DNA of 6,293 nucleotides from Endomicrobiia bacterium (GTDB lineage: Bacteria > Elusimicrobiota > Endomicrobiia > Endomicrobiales > Endomicrobiaceae): NCBI GenBank assembly GCA_025998295.1, contig BNVT01000074.1:1-6293 (forward strand). The letters are read 5' to 3'. Both the position numbers and the translations under genes were made by a program. Numbering within the stretch: the first letter of the stretch is position 1; every line of letters begins with the position of its first letter. The notes beneath the pieces were generated by a model. The model had not been told where the DNA came from and searched no databases. It saw only the letters and a list, made by a program, of their open reading frames with translations. This document shows positions 1-6,135 of this stretch, in pieces.

Positions 1-90
1 ATTGTTGCTGTTGTTATGGGCAAATTATTAGTCATTATTAACAATTGTTGTAAACAGTTTTACCTTGATAGGTCTTATGTGAACGCCTAA
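1..90 (+). pseudogene. possible C-terminal fragment of an IS110-like transposase
   Basis: The frame is open from the first base of the window to a TAA at 88-90 and gives 29 residues. The stretch VAVVMGKLLVIIN resembles the conserved tail of IS110/IS116-type transposases, which commonly end with a hydrophobic segment of the form ALVAxMRKLLxIINA. The remaining residues, CCKQFYLDRSYVNA, are not distinctive. No upstream sequence is available to test for the catalytic domain, so this could be the end of an intact gene or a remnant. The match is short and from memory, so the family call is weak. Confidence 0.27.
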
Positions 91-393
91 TTATACTTCC
101 TTTTAAGGTCTTTTTATCCACTTTTTTTCAAGTGGGTCGATAATAGCCCATGGAATCTGCTGAAATCTAAAATCAGTTGCCTGAAAGATTTTTTTCATGC
201 GTTCGTCGTGGTAGTGGCAGTTTCTCTTTGCTTACAATGAAAGATTATGATAGAATGACGCTTATTAAAGTTGCTCGTAAATGAACCTCCGCTCAAAGCA
301 AGACGCGCGGTATCAGCAGCAGAAATTGAAGAGCTGTAATTGTTCTTGCTCAAACTCTATGTCCGTAGCGTTGTTAAATTTCTTTTGTTATTT
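91..393. other. gene-free, probably degenerate flank
   Basis: No convincing gene is present in these 300 bases. Several short open stretches lie in different frames and look faintly protein-like: a minus-strand 31-codon ORF at 103-198 (contains FQQIPWAIIDPLEKKW) and a plus-strand piece near 284-337 (contains LKARRAVSAAEIEEL). They are interrupted by stops and do not join into one frame. This fits decayed coding sequence but is not proof of it. A stem of up to 8 bp with a T-rich loop lies at 116-137; neither side is followed by a convincing T-run, so I do not call it a terminator. Confidence 0.4.
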
Positions 394-515
394 GAATTAG
401 GCTATTACAACGCTCTAAATTCCAAATATAGCTTTTCTATGCTTTTTTGGGCGTTACAAAATGATAGTTATGCACTATGCTGTCCGTTCTTTTGAGCGTT
501 TCCATAGCCTAATTC
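394..515. repeat. palindromic, MITE-like element with 22-bp terminal inverted repeats
   Basis: Positions 394-415 and 494-515 are inverted copies of each other at 19 of 22 positions. The shared outer part is GAATTAGGCTAT and the shared inner part is AACGCTC; the three central bases differ. The 78 bp between them are AT-rich and hold no ORF. A short element with terminal inverted repeats and no gene has the form of a miniature inverted-repeat element or an RNA-hairpin-forming intergenic repeat. No target-site duplication is obvious at its edges. The same element recurs inverted at the right end of the window (from 6180), cut off by the window edge. It is nested in a longer repeat that continues to 569. 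Confidence 0.6.
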
Positions 516-569
516 TACTACTTTAAGCAGTTTGCGCACAGCTTGCTTGCGGGGTACAGTTTAATAATC
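411..569 (+). repeat. left arm of long inverted repeat flanking the gene cluster
   Basis: This segment matches the reverse complement of 6127-6293 almost base for base. I see roughly six substitutions and a few indels: single bases, a 2-base change in a T-run, and 8 bases present only in the right copy. The arm includes most of the palindromic element plus about 54 bp beyond it toward kdsD. Similarity stops two bases before the kdsD Shine-Dalgarno, so nearly the whole 5' leader of kdsD is repeat-derived. The outer limit cannot be fixed because the right copy runs off the window; similarity probably extends left to at least 394. Confidence 0.9.
532..560 (+). promoter_or_regulatory. candidate promoter for kdsD inside the repeat arm
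   Basis: TTGCGC (532-537) and TACAGT (555-560) are separated by 17 bp, the usual spacing for a sigma-70-type promoter. The match to consensus is modest: 3 of 6 at -35 and 4 of 6 at -10. Support comes from the other repeat copy, which keeps the same arrangement with TTGCAC and TATAGT (5 of 6) and the same 17-bp spacer. Transcription would begin near 567, giving a leader of about 17 bases before kdsD that contains AGGA. Confidence 0.35.
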
Positions 570-583
570 AAGGATTTAAAACA

Positions 584-1546
584 ATGCAAAAGTTTAAAGT
601 TGCGATAGAAAGCCTTGAACTGGAAGCCCAAGCTGTAAAAGGGCAAATAAAACATTTAGATTCAAATTTCGAAAAAGCTGTTTCTTTAATAAAGAATTGT
701 AAGGGACATATTGTTGTTATGGGACTTGGAAAATCAGGATTAATAGGAAGAAAAATTTCTGCAACCATGTCTTCTATCGGTATCCCTTCAGTATTTTTAC
801 ATCCGTCTGAAAGCTTACACGGCGATTTAGGAATGCTTATAAAATACGATATTGTAATAGTGATTTCGTATTCAGGCGAGACTGGTGAGCTAAAAAAGAT
901 TCTTCCTGTTTTAAGAAAGATGAAAGTTAAAGTTATAGCAATGACAGGTAAACCTAAGGCTCAAATATGGCAAAACAGTGATTGTATTATTAACTGCAGT
1001 GTTGAAAAAGAAGCTTGTCCGTATAATCTTGCCCCCACATCCTCAACTACAGCAATGCTCGCAATGGGTGATGCTTTAGCGCTTACTACTTCTAAACTCA
1101 AAGGTTTTAAAATAGAAAATTTAGCAATGCTTCATCCTTTGGGAGCAATAGGCAAAAGACTTACTATGCAGGTAAGCGATTTGATGAGAAAAGACAAGTA
1201 TAATCCCGTTGTAAAACAAACTGCAACAGTTGAATCTGCCATTCTTGTTATGACAAGCACAAGAGTCGGAGCGACTAGCATAGTTGATGGTTACGGCAGA
1301 ATAATAGGATTTTTTACGGACGGAGATTTGCGCAGACATCTTCAATCTGACGAGAAGATATTAAAAAAGAGCATAGTATCTGTTATGACGAAAAATCCAA
1401 GAGTTGTAGCGCCTGAGATGATGGCTATTGACGCAGCTGCAGTTTTGAAGAAGTATAACATAGATAATATTCCTGTAGTGGATAAATACAATAAACCTTT
1501 GGGGATTTTAGATCAAGGAGATTTATTGGCAGAAGGCATTACATAG
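584..1546 (+). CDS. kdsD: D-arabinose-5-phosphate isomerase (KdsD/KpsF family)
   Basis: This cytoplasmic enzyme interconverts ribulose 5-phosphate and arabinose 5-phosphate, the first step toward Kdo, a core sugar of LPS. The 320 residues have the standard layout: a SIS sugar-isomerase domain (about 30-185) and two CBS domains (about 198-255 and 265-318). Visible motifs are GLGKSG (47-52), HPSESLHGDLG (73-83), SYSGET (95-100), APTSSTTAMLAMGDALA (150-166) and HPLGAIGKRL (184-193). The four active-site residues known in E. coli KdsD (K59, E111, E152, H193) align with K50, E102, E143 and H184, all at a constant offset of nine, so the enzyme should be active. The ATG start is supported by AGGA at 571-574, nine bases upstream. 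Length is close to the 328-residue E. coli enzyme. KpsF and GutQ paralogues share the fold; the setting with accD and lptD favours the LPS role. Confidence 0.95.
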   Translation: MQKFKVAIESLELEAQAVKGQIKHLDSNFEKAVSLIKNCKGHIVVMGLGKSGLIGRKISATMSSIGIPSVFLHPSESLHGDLGMLIKYDIVIVISYSGETGELKKILPVLRKMKVKVIAMTGKPKAQIWQNSDCIINCSVEKEACPYNLAPTSSTTAMLAMGDALALTTSKLKGFKIENLAMLHPLGAIGKRLTMQVSDLMRKDKYNPVVKQTATVESAILVMTSTRVGATSIVDGYGRIIGFFTDGDLRRHLQSDEKILKKSIVSVMTKNPRVVAPEMMAIDAAAVLKKYNIDNIPVVDKYNKPLGILDQGDLLAEGIT

Positions 1547-1599
1547 GGGTATGAATTAGTTTTAGTAAAAGATAGGAATGCGATTTTGAGGAAAAATAA

Positions 1600-2412
1600 A
1601 TGGAAATAGAAGTAACAGCTGAAAGTGTTTCTGAAAAAAAAGGACTTCCTGCGGGAATTTGGACAAAATGTAAAAAGTGTGAACATATTCTTCTTCAAAA
1701 AGATTTTGAAGAAAATTTTATGGTGTGTCCAAAATGCGAATACTATACAAGACTTAGTCCCAGCCAAAGAATTGCTTTTACCGTAGATGAGGGGAGTTTT
1801 AAAGAGATTAATGCAAGTCTCAGATCAGTAAATTTTTTAAACTTCCCGGAATATACCGAGAAAATAGAAATGGCCGGACTTTCAGATGCTATTGTTACAG
1901 GCGAGGCAAAGATTAACGGATATAACGTTGTGATAGCGATTATGGATTTTTCGTTTATGGGCGGCAGTATGGGCGCTGTAGTGGGTGAAAAAATAGTAAG
2001 AGCGGTGGAAAGAGCCTTGAAGAAAAAATGGCATGTAATTATTATATCTTCTTCGGGTGGAGCGAGAATGCAAGAAGGCATATTGTCTCTTATGCAAATG
2101 GGTAAAACAAGCGCAGCTCTTGTGAAGCTCGCCGATAGTGGTCTTGCGTATATTTCGGTTTTAACAGACCCTACAACAGGAGGCGTTGCTGCTAGCTATG
2201 CAATGCTTGGTGATATAAATATTGCAGAACCTAAGTCTTTGATAGGTTTCGCGGGGCCAAGAGTTATTGAGCAAACTATAAGGCAACAGCTTCCCGAAGG
2301 ATTCCAGCTTTCTGAATTTTTAGAAAAGCATGGTATGGTAGATATTGTTGTGGAAAGAAAAGATATGAAAGAAGTCCTTACTAGGTTCTTAAAATTTTTT
2401 TCTAACAAATGA
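1600..2412 (+). CDS. accD: acetyl-CoA carboxylase carboxyltransferase subunit beta
   Basis: AccD pairs with AccA to move the carboxyl group from carboxybiotin on AccB to acetyl-CoA, giving malonyl-CoA for fatty acid synthesis in the cytoplasm. The 270-residue protein starts with the family zinc ribbon, four cysteines in two CxxC pairs (C24/C27 and C43/C46), after the usual GIWTKC lead-in. The crotonase-like carboxyltransferase domain follows, with SGGARMQEG (152-160), the oxyanion-hole region TTGGVAASYA (192-201), GFAGPRVIEQT (217-227) and LPEGFQ (231-236). All expected motifs are present and the length is slightly below the usual 280-300. The ATG has GAGGA at 1588-1592, seven bases upstream. 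It lies 53 bp after kdsD with no visible terminator between, so co-transcription is likely. accA is not in the window. Confidence 0.97.
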   Translation: MEIEVTAESVSEKKGLPAGIWTKCKKCEHILLQKDFEENFMVCPKCEYYTRLSPSQRIAFTVDEGSFKEINASLRSVNFLNFPEYTEKIEMAGLSDAIVTGEAKINGYNVVIAIMDFSFMGGSMGAVVGEKIVRAVERALKKKWHVIIISSSGGARMQEGILSLMQMGKTSAALVKLADSGLAYISVLTDPTTGGVAASYAMLGDINIAEPKSLIGFAGPRVIEQTIRQQLPEGFQLSEFLEKHGMVDIVVERKDMKEVLTRFLKFFSNK

Positions 2413-3674
2413 ATTTTTTAAAAAAGTCAAAGGAATACGAAGGCATGACTCCGGGGCTTTCGAGAGTAAAGAAGTTTTTTGAAACTATAGGTAATCCTCA
2501 GGATAAAATAAAAGCAATTCATGTAGCGGGTACTAATGGTAAAGGCTCGACTGTTGTTTTTATATCTAAAATTTTACAAGAGGGAAAGTATAAAACCGCG
2601 TTATATACTTCTCCCCATTTAGTTAGTGTTACTGAAAGAATTAAAATTAATGGTAAGAATATACCTTTGAAGATTTTTGATAATTTGTCAGAAAAATATT
2701 TAGGTAAAGCCGTAAAATATAAACTTTCTTATTTCGAATATTTAACAGCTCTCGCTTTTATATATTTTGCAGAACAAAAAGTTGATATCGCAGTGCTTGA
2801 AACAGGTTTGGGCGGACGCCTTGATGCAACTAATATTATAAAGAAACCTTTGGTTTGCGTTATAACCTCAATAGCTAAAGAACATCAGGAAGTGTTAGGC
2901 GATACAATTAGACAAATCACTTATGAAAAAGCCGGAATAATAAAAAAAGGTGCTTATGTAGTTTGTGGTAAACTGCCTAAAGAAGCAGTTTCTGTTATAA
3001 AAAATAAGTTGAAAAATCCTTATTTATATGGGAAAGATTTCAAAGCTTTCAATGATAAAGCGTGTAATCTTAACCAAAGGTTTAACTACATAAGCGCAAA
3101 TAAAAAAGTAAAAAGTGTTGAAATAAAACTTTTAGGCAGACATCAGATTGTAAATGCGACGGTAGCTATTTGTGTAGCGGAGCTTTTAAATAAAAAAAAA
3201 TATAGCTTAAATGAGACTAGTATAAGAACTGGTTTAAGGGATGCCGTTTGGCCCGGGCGTTTTGACATAAGAAAAGTTATTATCAACAATAAGAAAATAG
3301 AGATAATTATAGATGGTGCCCATAATATAGAGAGTTTAAATGCATTCGTTGAAACATTTAAACAGCTTGGTTTTGCAAAAAAACAAAGAGTATTTATTTT
3401 TGGTACAATGAAAGAAAAAAAATATAAATATATGATAAAAAAGATAGTGCCTTTTGCAAAAAAAATAATATTACCATATATAAAGAACGACAGAGCTGTA
3501 AATCCTGAAGTTTTAAAAGCGGAGTTCTCAAAAAATATTGCATGTAGTAGAATTTATGTTGTAGATTCAGTAAAAAGCGCTTGCGATATGATGGAAGACG
3601 GCGAAACGGCAGTATCAGTAGGTTCTCTCTATCTTGCAGGGGAAGTGTTAACAGAGCTATATAGCAATATGTGA
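2409..3674 (+). CDS. folC: folylpolyglutamate synthase / dihydrofolate synthase family protein
   Basis: FolC adds glutamates to folates with ATP and, in bifunctional forms, also makes dihydrofolate from dihydropteroate. Of 421 residues, the Mur-ligase-like ATP domain carries the P-loop GTNGKGST (41-48), TSPHL (67-71), ETGLGGRLDATN (131-142), ITSIAKEHQEVLGDT (152-166) and EKAGIIKKG (173-181), whose Lys174 matches the lysine carbamylated in the family. LLGRHQIVNA (241-250), WPGRFD (281-286) and DGAHN (302-306) lead into the C-terminal domain. Whether it is mono- or bifunctional cannot be read from sequence. Its ATG overlaps the accD stop as ATGA and has no good Shine-Dalgarno, so translation is probably coupled to accD. 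A second ATG at 2445 (Met13) has AAGGA ten bases upstream and could be an alternative start, but the longer N-terminus fits the family better. accD-folC adjacency is common, as in E. coli. Confidence 0.95.
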   Translation: MNFLKKSKEYEGMTPGLSRVKKFFETIGNPQDKIKAIHVAGTNGKGSTVVFISKILQEGKYKTALYTSPHLVSVTERIKINGKNIPLKIFDNLSEKYLGKAVKYKLSYFEYLTALAFIYFAEQKVDIAVLETGLGGRLDATNIIKKPLVCVITSIAKEHQEVLGDTIRQITYEKAGIIKKGAYVVCGKLPKEAVSVIKNKLKNPYLYGKDFKAFNDKACNLNQRFNYISANKKVKSVEIKLLGRHQIVNATVAICVAELLNKKKYSLNETSIRTGLRDAVWPGRFDIRKVIINNKKIEIIIDGAHNIESLNAFVETFKQLGFAKKQRVFIFGTMKEKKYKYMIKKIVPFAKKIILPYIKNDRAVNPEVLKAEFSKNIACSRIYVVDSVKSACDMMEDGETAVSVGSLYLAGEVLTELYSNM

Positions 3675-3697
3675 AAATTTATCATAGGAATAAAATA

Positions 3698-3756
3698 TTT
3701 GGCAAAACATGTTGCCAAAAGAGTGTTAGACTATAAAATATAATTAAACTTGGCAA
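3698..3756 (+). promoter_or_regulatory. candidate lptD promoter overlapping an inverted-repeat operator
   Basis: The 124-bp gap between folC and lptD holds a perfect 8-bp inverted repeat, TTTGGCAA (3698-3705) and TTGCCAAA (3712-3719), with a 6-base spacer. A third half-site, TTGGCAA, lies at 3750-3756. TTGCCA (3712-3717) can serve as -35 with TAAAAT (3734-3739) as -10, spacer 16; an exact TATAAT sits at 3739-3744 but would be 21 bases away. The right arm of the inverted repeat would thus cover the -35, as expected of an operator. No T-run follows on the + strand, which argues against a folC terminator. A protein-binding role is inference. Confidence 0.4.
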
Positions 3757-3772
3757 TACTGGAGCCGTAATA

Positions 3773-3802
3773 ATGTTACCTAAACAACGAGTGTATCAAT
3801 GA
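3773..3802 (+). CDS. possible 9-residue leader peptide overlapping the lptD start
   Basis: An ATG at 3773 opens a nine-codon frame, MLPKQRVYQ, ending at a TGA that overlaps the lptD ATG (ATGA at 3799-3802). It has GGAG at 3761-3764, eight bases upstream, a better ribosome site than the weak GAG at 3789-3791 in front of lptD itself. This layout would let ribosomes load on the leader and restart at lptD. It carries no run of one amino acid, so classical attenuation is not suggested. Such a short ORF can arise by chance. Confidence 0.3.
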   Translation: MLPKQRVYQ

Positions 3803-5799
3803 ACAAACCAACAATAAAGATCATCGTGGTATCCATTTTTATATTTTTACAAGCTCTTAGCGCGTTTGCTACTGAGGTTGGTATTACTGCGGAAAGTCTC
3901 GAGTATCTTGAAACCACCGGTAAAATAATTGCTCGGGATAATGTAGTATTGAATTGGAAAGACAAGAAAATATATGCTGATAATGTTGAATTTAATATAA
4001 ACACAAAAGCTATGAATGCTTACGGAAATGTTAAAGTTGAAGAGTCAGGAAGTCTTGTCCGTGCAAATACTGTATCACATAATAATGACGAAACCGGTGA
4101 GGTAAGTGAAGCTTTTGCTTATTCTTCTTCTGTGTTTGTACGTTCTAAATCTATGAAAAAACTTAGTAAAGGCAATACATTCATACTTCATGATGTAAAA
4201 CTTTCAGTTTGTGATTTAGATGAGCCTCATATTTACTTTAAGGCAAAACGCGGCGAGTTTATAGCCAATGAACGTATAACACTTTATAACCCATGGCTTT
4301 GTGTCGGCAAGATACCGATACTTCCGTTGCCTATACTTAGAAGATCTCTGAAACCAGATAAAGAGAAAAGTTTTGGTACGAATCTAAAATATGGATTTGA
4401 ACTCGGTATTAATTCAGCAGATGATCTCACATTAGAAACTTTTATTGCATGTTCACTAAGTGAGAATTTTGATGGTAAAATTAAGTACGACCGTCTAGGC
4501 GCAAAACATGATAAATATGGGTTTGAAATAGGTTATGAAAATGATAGTGCAAGCGGAAGGATAGTTGCTTCCTTGGATAATAACAATTGTAAGAAAAATT
4601 GGTATCTAAAACCTGAATATCGTCACAAATTAGATGATCAATGGACCGTAAGACCTCAGATGGATATTACAAACGATAAATATTCAAAATGTAGCATAAA
4701 TGCGATACAGGGTACGAAGAATACACATCTATCGCTTGACGTTTGTGTTAACGTAGATCATCGTAACAAAACAAGCTCGCGTTATAATAAACCGTCATCA
4801 GCATTGTTACCAAAAGTGGCATTTGAAATTTACCGGAAAGATATTGGTATGGGAATAATATGCCACCCACGTTTTGAGTATACTCTTGGTTATGGAAGGC
4901 ATCATGGTGAAGAAAATTATTTTTTTAAGAATACAGGCTTAAGATGGTATCCTGCGCAGCAGGACAGTAAAGAAAATTATTTTTTTAAGAATACAGGCTT
5001 AATTAGCAATATGTTCACAAGAAGATTCCCTTTTGCAAGCAACAAAATAATATTGATACCTAATGTGGGAATCGCCGAAAATTATTGTGACAAAGATAAC
5101 GAAGGAAACTATCAAAAACCTTTTTATACACAGTATGACTGTGGTTTAGATGCAATATTTGAACCAGCAGAGTGGTGGAAATTGAAGGCCAAATATTCGT
5201 ATAAACTAAGAACGGAGTCAAATCGTTTTTTTGATATAGCCGTTAATAGAGAGGATTATGGAATTGAGGCTAATATCTCTAGATTTACTAACGAAATGCA
5301 TTTTTTTGACGATAAACTTACAATGGAAAATACTGTTAATTACAATTGGTTGCGTAAGAGGTCGCATAAGAGATCTGATGATCAGAAGTTGTCGCCACTT
5401 ACCACAGAGTTAACATGGGATATTACAAAGCTTATAAATATACACTCAAAAGAAATTCATAATCTTAAACATAATAGGTTTAAGGCTTTTGATCTTGATC
5501 TAAATGTAAAATTAGGTAGCCTTAAAGAAAATTCTTTTAAGTTTGGGATTGCTTTGGCAGAAGATGAGTTGGATGCAAAAAATATTACAATAAAAAACAC
5601 GCTTGATTTTGGCATATGGATTACTCCAAAGTGGAGAGGGGATTTTAGCATAGGAACCACAACCTCAAAAATTAATTTTCCGGACGTTAAAATAACAGAT
5701 TATAAAATTAAGGTTTATAGAGATATGCACTGTTTTGACTGCGGCATAAAATTGGGAAAGGATAAAAGGTTTGTCTTTGGATTTAATTTAAAAATATGA
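3799..5799 (+). CDS. lptD: LPS-assembly outer-membrane protein, LptD/OstA family
   Basis: LptD is the outer-membrane barrel that takes LPS from the periplasmic Lpt bridge and places it in the outer leaflet. The 666-residue product has a Sec signal peptide (basic start, hydrophobic core 7-20, likely cleavage after AFA at 24). An OstA/LptA-like beta-jellyroll follows (about 28-150), with family-like phrases such as ITAESLEYLETTGKIIARDNV and IYADNVEFNINTKAMNAYGNV in part. YNPWLCVGKIPILPLPILR (163-181) is the hallmark join between jellyroll and barrel. The rest alternates polar and hydrophobic residues as in a beta-barrel. It is shorter than E. coli LptD (784). Cysteines include C138 and C168 before the barrel and C645/C648 near the C-terminus. 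The protein ends FVFGFNLKI rather than in the usual aromatic residue. A 20-residue in-frame repeat unit lies at about 372-401. The start follows from the signal peptide; its Shine-Dalgarno is weak. Confidence 0.85.
   Translation: MNKPTIKIIVVSIFIFLQALSAFATEVGITAESLEYLETTGKIIARDNVVLNWKDKKIYADNVEFNINTKAMNAYGNVKVEESGSLVRANTVSHNNDETGEVSEAFAYSSSVFVRSKSMKKLSKGNTFILHDVKLSVCDLDEPHIYFKAKRGEFIANERITLYNPWLCVGKIPILPLPILRRSLKPDKEKSFGTNLKYGFELGINSADDLTLETFIACSLSENFDGKIKYDRLGAKHDKYGFEIGYENDSASGRIVASLDNNNCKKNWYLKPEYRHKLDDQWTVRPQMDITNDKYSKCSINAIQGTKNTHLSLDVCVNVDHRNKTSSRYNKPSSALLPKVAFEIYRKDIGMGIICHPRFEYTLGYGRHHGEENYFFKNTGLRWYPAQQDSKENYFFKNTGLISNMFTRRFPFASNKIILIPNVGIAENYCDKDNEGNYQKPFYTQYDCGLDAIFEPAEWWKLKAKYSYKLRTESNRFFDIAVNREDYGIEANISRFTNEMHFFDDKLTMENTVNYNWLRKRSHKRSDDQKLSPLTTELTWDITKLINIHSKEIHNLKHNRFKAFDLDLNVKLGSLKENSFKFGIALAEDELDAKNITIKNTLDFGIWITPKWRGDFSIGTTTSKINFPDVKITDYKIKVYRDMHCFDCGIKLGKDKRFVFGFNLKI
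4910..5002 (+). repeat. 33-bp exact direct repeat, 60-bp period, inside lptD
   Basis: Bases 4910-4942 and 4970-5002 are identical over 33 positions and start exactly 60 bases apart, so frame is kept. Each copy encodes ENYFFKNTGL (residues 372-381 and 392-401). The 27 bases between the copies encode RWYPAQQDS-type sequence and show no similarity to what follows the second copy. It looks like a small in-frame duplication or insertion that lengthens one strand or loop of the barrel by 20 residues. Confidence 0.9.
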
Positions 5800-5882
5800 A
5801 AATAAATGCACCATTTAATAAATCAAAAGATGCTTCTGGTTCTAAAGATTATAAAGAAAAAATTTTCTACCTTGTAGTGTGA
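5796..5882 (+). CDS. 28-codon ORF overlapping the lptD stop, possibly a truncated gene
   Basis: An ATG overlaps the lptD stop codon as ATGA and opens 28 codons ending in TGA at 5880-5882. The product starts MKINAPFNKSKDASGSKDYK and ends in a short hydrophobic stretch IFYLVV. It has no Shine-Dalgarno of its own close by, so it could only be made by restart after lptD. The overlap repeats the accD/folC arrangement, which hints that another operon gene once followed and was cut short. I recognise no family; chance is a real alternative. Confidence 0.25.
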   Translation: MKINAPFNKSKDASGSKDYKEKIFYLVV

Positions 5883-6135
5883 AGAAATTTAGGTTGTCTC
5901 TAAGAACTTTAGCAAGTCATTGATGCTATGTTTGACCTGTCATCGCTTCACCGATTTGGAGGTCGTTAAGAAAAGCCTATAAATGGAACCAAGTAAACAA
6001 TTATCTTGATATATGCGTAACCGAAAAATCATTGGGCGGCTTATGCTGATATATGCCAACCAAAAAAGCGAGCATGCCCTTATTATGCTGTGCAATCCCG
6101 TAAGCCAAAGAATTATCTTGTATTTCATTGTTAAA
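5842..6135 (-). pseudogene. degenerate region after lptD; possible minus-strand gene remnant
   Basis: No intact gene lies between 5883 and the right repeat. On the minus strand one frame is open for 44 codons (6135 to the TAA at 6001-6003) and includes LAYGIAQHNKGMLAFLVGIY. The same frame continues with protein-like pieces, including AFLNDLQIGEAMTGQT and LAKVLRDNLNFFTLQ, broken by TAG, TAG and TGA, until 5842. Stops arising from Gln or Trp codons in an old gene would look like this, but stop spacing is not far from chance and I recognise no family. A 70-codon minus-strand ORF in another frame (5940-6152) looks like a shadow. Confidence 0.2.

Noticed and set aside
116..137. Stem-loop with T-rich loop in the left flank
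   Set aside because: No T-tract follows it on either strand, and no intact gene ends beside it on the + strand except the fragment ending at 90.
568..2408. Minus-strand ORFs overlapping kdsD and accD
   Set aside because: They are antisense to well-supported conserved genes and show no family features.
3698..3719. Hairpin after folC as a rho-independent terminator
   Set aside because: Stem of 8 bp is possible, but no T-run follows on the + strand; the overlap with a -35 makes an operator or mRNA hairpin more likely.
3751..3765. Sigma-54-like promoter TGGCA ... GC with 10-base GG-to-GC spacing ahead of lptD
   Set aside because: The -24 part fits but the -12 part is GGAGC rather than TTGC. 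The better TTGC at 3712 has 11-base spacing to the GG at 3701-3702, one off the strict sigma-54 rule.
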